A stretch of DNA of 64,000 nucleotides, taken from Streptomyces sp. NBC_00775 (GTDB lineage Bacteria; Actinomycetota; Actinomycetes; Streptomycetales; Streptomycetaceae). The notes under the pieces were generated by a model. That model was not told the origin of the DNA, searched no databases, and saw nothing but the letters and a program-made list of their open reading frames with translations. A program made the position numbers and the translations under genes. Each line of letters starts with the position of its first letter. Within the stretch, counting starts at the first letter, position 1. Where the stretch lies: assembly GCF_036347135.1 (NCBI RefSeq), contig NZ_CP108938.1, positions 7,130,001 through 7,194,000 of the forward strand, written 5' to 3'. Below are positions 63,142-64,000 of this stretch, in pieces.

Positions 63142-64000
63142 TCAGCGGCCGCTGCCGAGCGCGCGGCGGCCGCGCCCCTGGGACAGGACCGGCAGGTTGT
63201 TGCGCGCCGGCGCGGCGGACCGGGTGTCCTCCTCGATGCGCAGCGCGAGCGCCGGGCAGCGGCGCACGGCGCGCAGGGCCTTCGCCTCCGCGTACCGGGG
63301 CACCTGCGCCTGCGCGACGGTCGGGAAGCCGTCGGCGCCCAGTTCGAAGACCTCCGGGAGGATGTCCGCACACAGCCCATGGCCACGGCACAGCGTCCAG
63401 TCGACGTAGATCTTCTGACGGCTGGGACCGGCCTCCTGCTGCCCCTGGCCGCCCGGGATACCCGTCGGGGCCTGGCCGCCCTCGAAGAGCGGCAGAACGC
63501 CCTCCACGGGCCTTCCGCAGCCGTTGCCGAGGACATGCGCGGCCAGGTCGTCCGTGAACGCCTTGATGGTCGACTCGATGAACATCGCCGAGCCGTCCGG
63601 GTGCGAGCAGGCGCCGCGCCGCTTCACGGCCTTGGCGACCTGCTTCACGGCCTCCAGAGCGGCCGGCCCGCCGCCGTTGAGGATGTCCTCCAGGCCGCGC
63701 GCCGCGGCGGGCAGACCGAGGTAGCAGGGACCGCACTGTCCCGCGCTCTCCTCGGCCAGCCATTGCGCCACCCGCAGTGATTCACCCAGCGGGCACGTCT
63801 GCTGGGTGATCGGGAGGATCGCGCCCGCGCCGAGCGCACCGCCCACCGCGTCCAGGGAGTTGCGCGAGACGATCGCCTCGTTGACCGTCGCCGCGTCCAG
63901 CCACTTGCCGTGGTAGCCGCCGGTCAGCACACCCTGCGGCATGGGCGGGGCGCCGGCCAGCTGGAGCACGTACCGCAGCGGCACACCGGTCGGGACCTCG
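63142..64000 (-). CDS. NADH dehydrogenase NuoF-like protein fused to a ferredoxin (3' part)
   Basis: The C-terminal ~285 residues of a gene that runs off the right edge. The upstream part resembles the end of NuoF: the SLBB-type segment (MPQGVLTGGYHGKWLDAATV), the 4Fe-4S site with CPLGES and ESAGQCGPCYLG, and GACSHPDGSAMF. After a linker comes a separate small ferredoxin domain, VDWTLCRGHGLCADILPEVF with a later RRCPA cysteine, giving a single-cluster motif. Such fusions couple NAD(P)H to ferredoxin-linked electron transfer in actinobacteria. The frame is still open at base 64000, so start and FMN/NADH domain are outside the window. Confidence 0.85.
   Translation of the reverse strand, partial: EVPTGVPLRYVLQLAGAPPMPQGVLTGGYHGKWLDAATVNEAIVSRNSLDAVGGALGAGAILPITQQTCPLGESLRVAQWLAEESAGQCGPCYLGLPAAARGLEDILNGGGPAALEAVKQVAKAVKRRGACSHPDGSAMFIESTIKAFTDDLAAHVLGNGCGRPVEGVLPLFEGGQAPTGIPGGQGQQEAGPSRQKIYVDWTLCRGHGLCADILPEVFELGADGFPTVAQAQVPRYAEAKALRAVRRCPALALRIEEDTRSAAPARNNLPVLSQGRGRRALGSGR

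Overview
The window is a stretch of high-GC actinobacterial chromosome, almost certainly from a Streptomyces. Gene content and order (clpX, valS, folC, a DUF4233 gene, ndk, mreBCD, a class B PBP, a RodA-type SEDS gene, rne, rplU, rpmA, obg, proB, proA, an M48 protease, nadD, an LCP-like gene, rsfS, tRNA-Ala) are the conserved Streptomyces core arrangement. GTG starts are common, reading frames show strong GC bias at the third codon position, and many genes overlap or abut.

Layout. 1-7.7 kb: end of clpX, a small secreted protein, a proline/glutamine-rich membrane protein, valS, folC, a DUF4233 gene and ndk. 8.0-14.4 kb: the rod/spore-wall module mreB, mreC, mreD, class B PBP2 and rodA. 14.9-18.5 kb: a CYTH-CHAD polyphosphate-type protein and the large radical SAM protein TIGR03960. 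18.6-29.4 kb: an accessory segment lying between TIGR03960 and its usual partner TIGR03936. It holds a YcxB-like protein, a TerD protein, a frameshifted remnant of an arsenite methyltransferase, a three-gene TPR / TPR-CHAT caspase-like protease / small membrane protein operon, a collagen-like secreted protein, a GT2 glycosyltransferase and a highly repetitive amphipathic membrane protein. 29.4-37.0 kb: TIGR03936, RNase E/G with long Arg-rich and Lys-rich disordered arms, rplU, rpmA and obg. 37.4-47.3 kb: a secreted FG-GAP protein, a Tat-exported PhoD, and a cell-wall glycopolymer cassette (sulfotransferase-like, CDP-ribitol-forming fusion enzyme, membrane-anchored polyol-phosphate transferase, GT2). 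47.5-58.5 kb: proB, proA, two paralogous membrane proteins with apparently leaderless starts, an M48 protease, two small membrane proteins, nadD, an LCP-like protein, rsfS and a histidine phosphatase. 58.6-63.1 kb: two identical tRNA-Ala(GGC) genes bracketing a regulator/MFS exporter pair, two small zinc-ribbon proteins and a GT87 mannosyltransferase. The right edge holds the 3' part of a NuoF-like/ferredoxin fusion on the minus strand.

How the genes fit together. The mre/PBP2/RodA block builds lateral and spore wall. The 40.7-47.3 kb cassette probably makes and decorates a ribitol-phosphate-type wall polymer. The nadD-LCP-rsfS-phosphatase run is a tightly packed housekeeping unit.

The strongest candidates for something undescribed are: (a) the TPR / TPR-CHAT / small membrane protein operon at 20.2-25.3 kb, with a visible His-Cys dyad, a plausible regulated-proteolysis or defence module; (b) a family of intergenic elements with identical 30-bp terminal inverted repeats at 4901-5145, 37025-37303 and (one end only) near 14856; and (c) a pair of tandem AT-rich palindromic sites at 43731-43762 inside the wall-polymer cassette.
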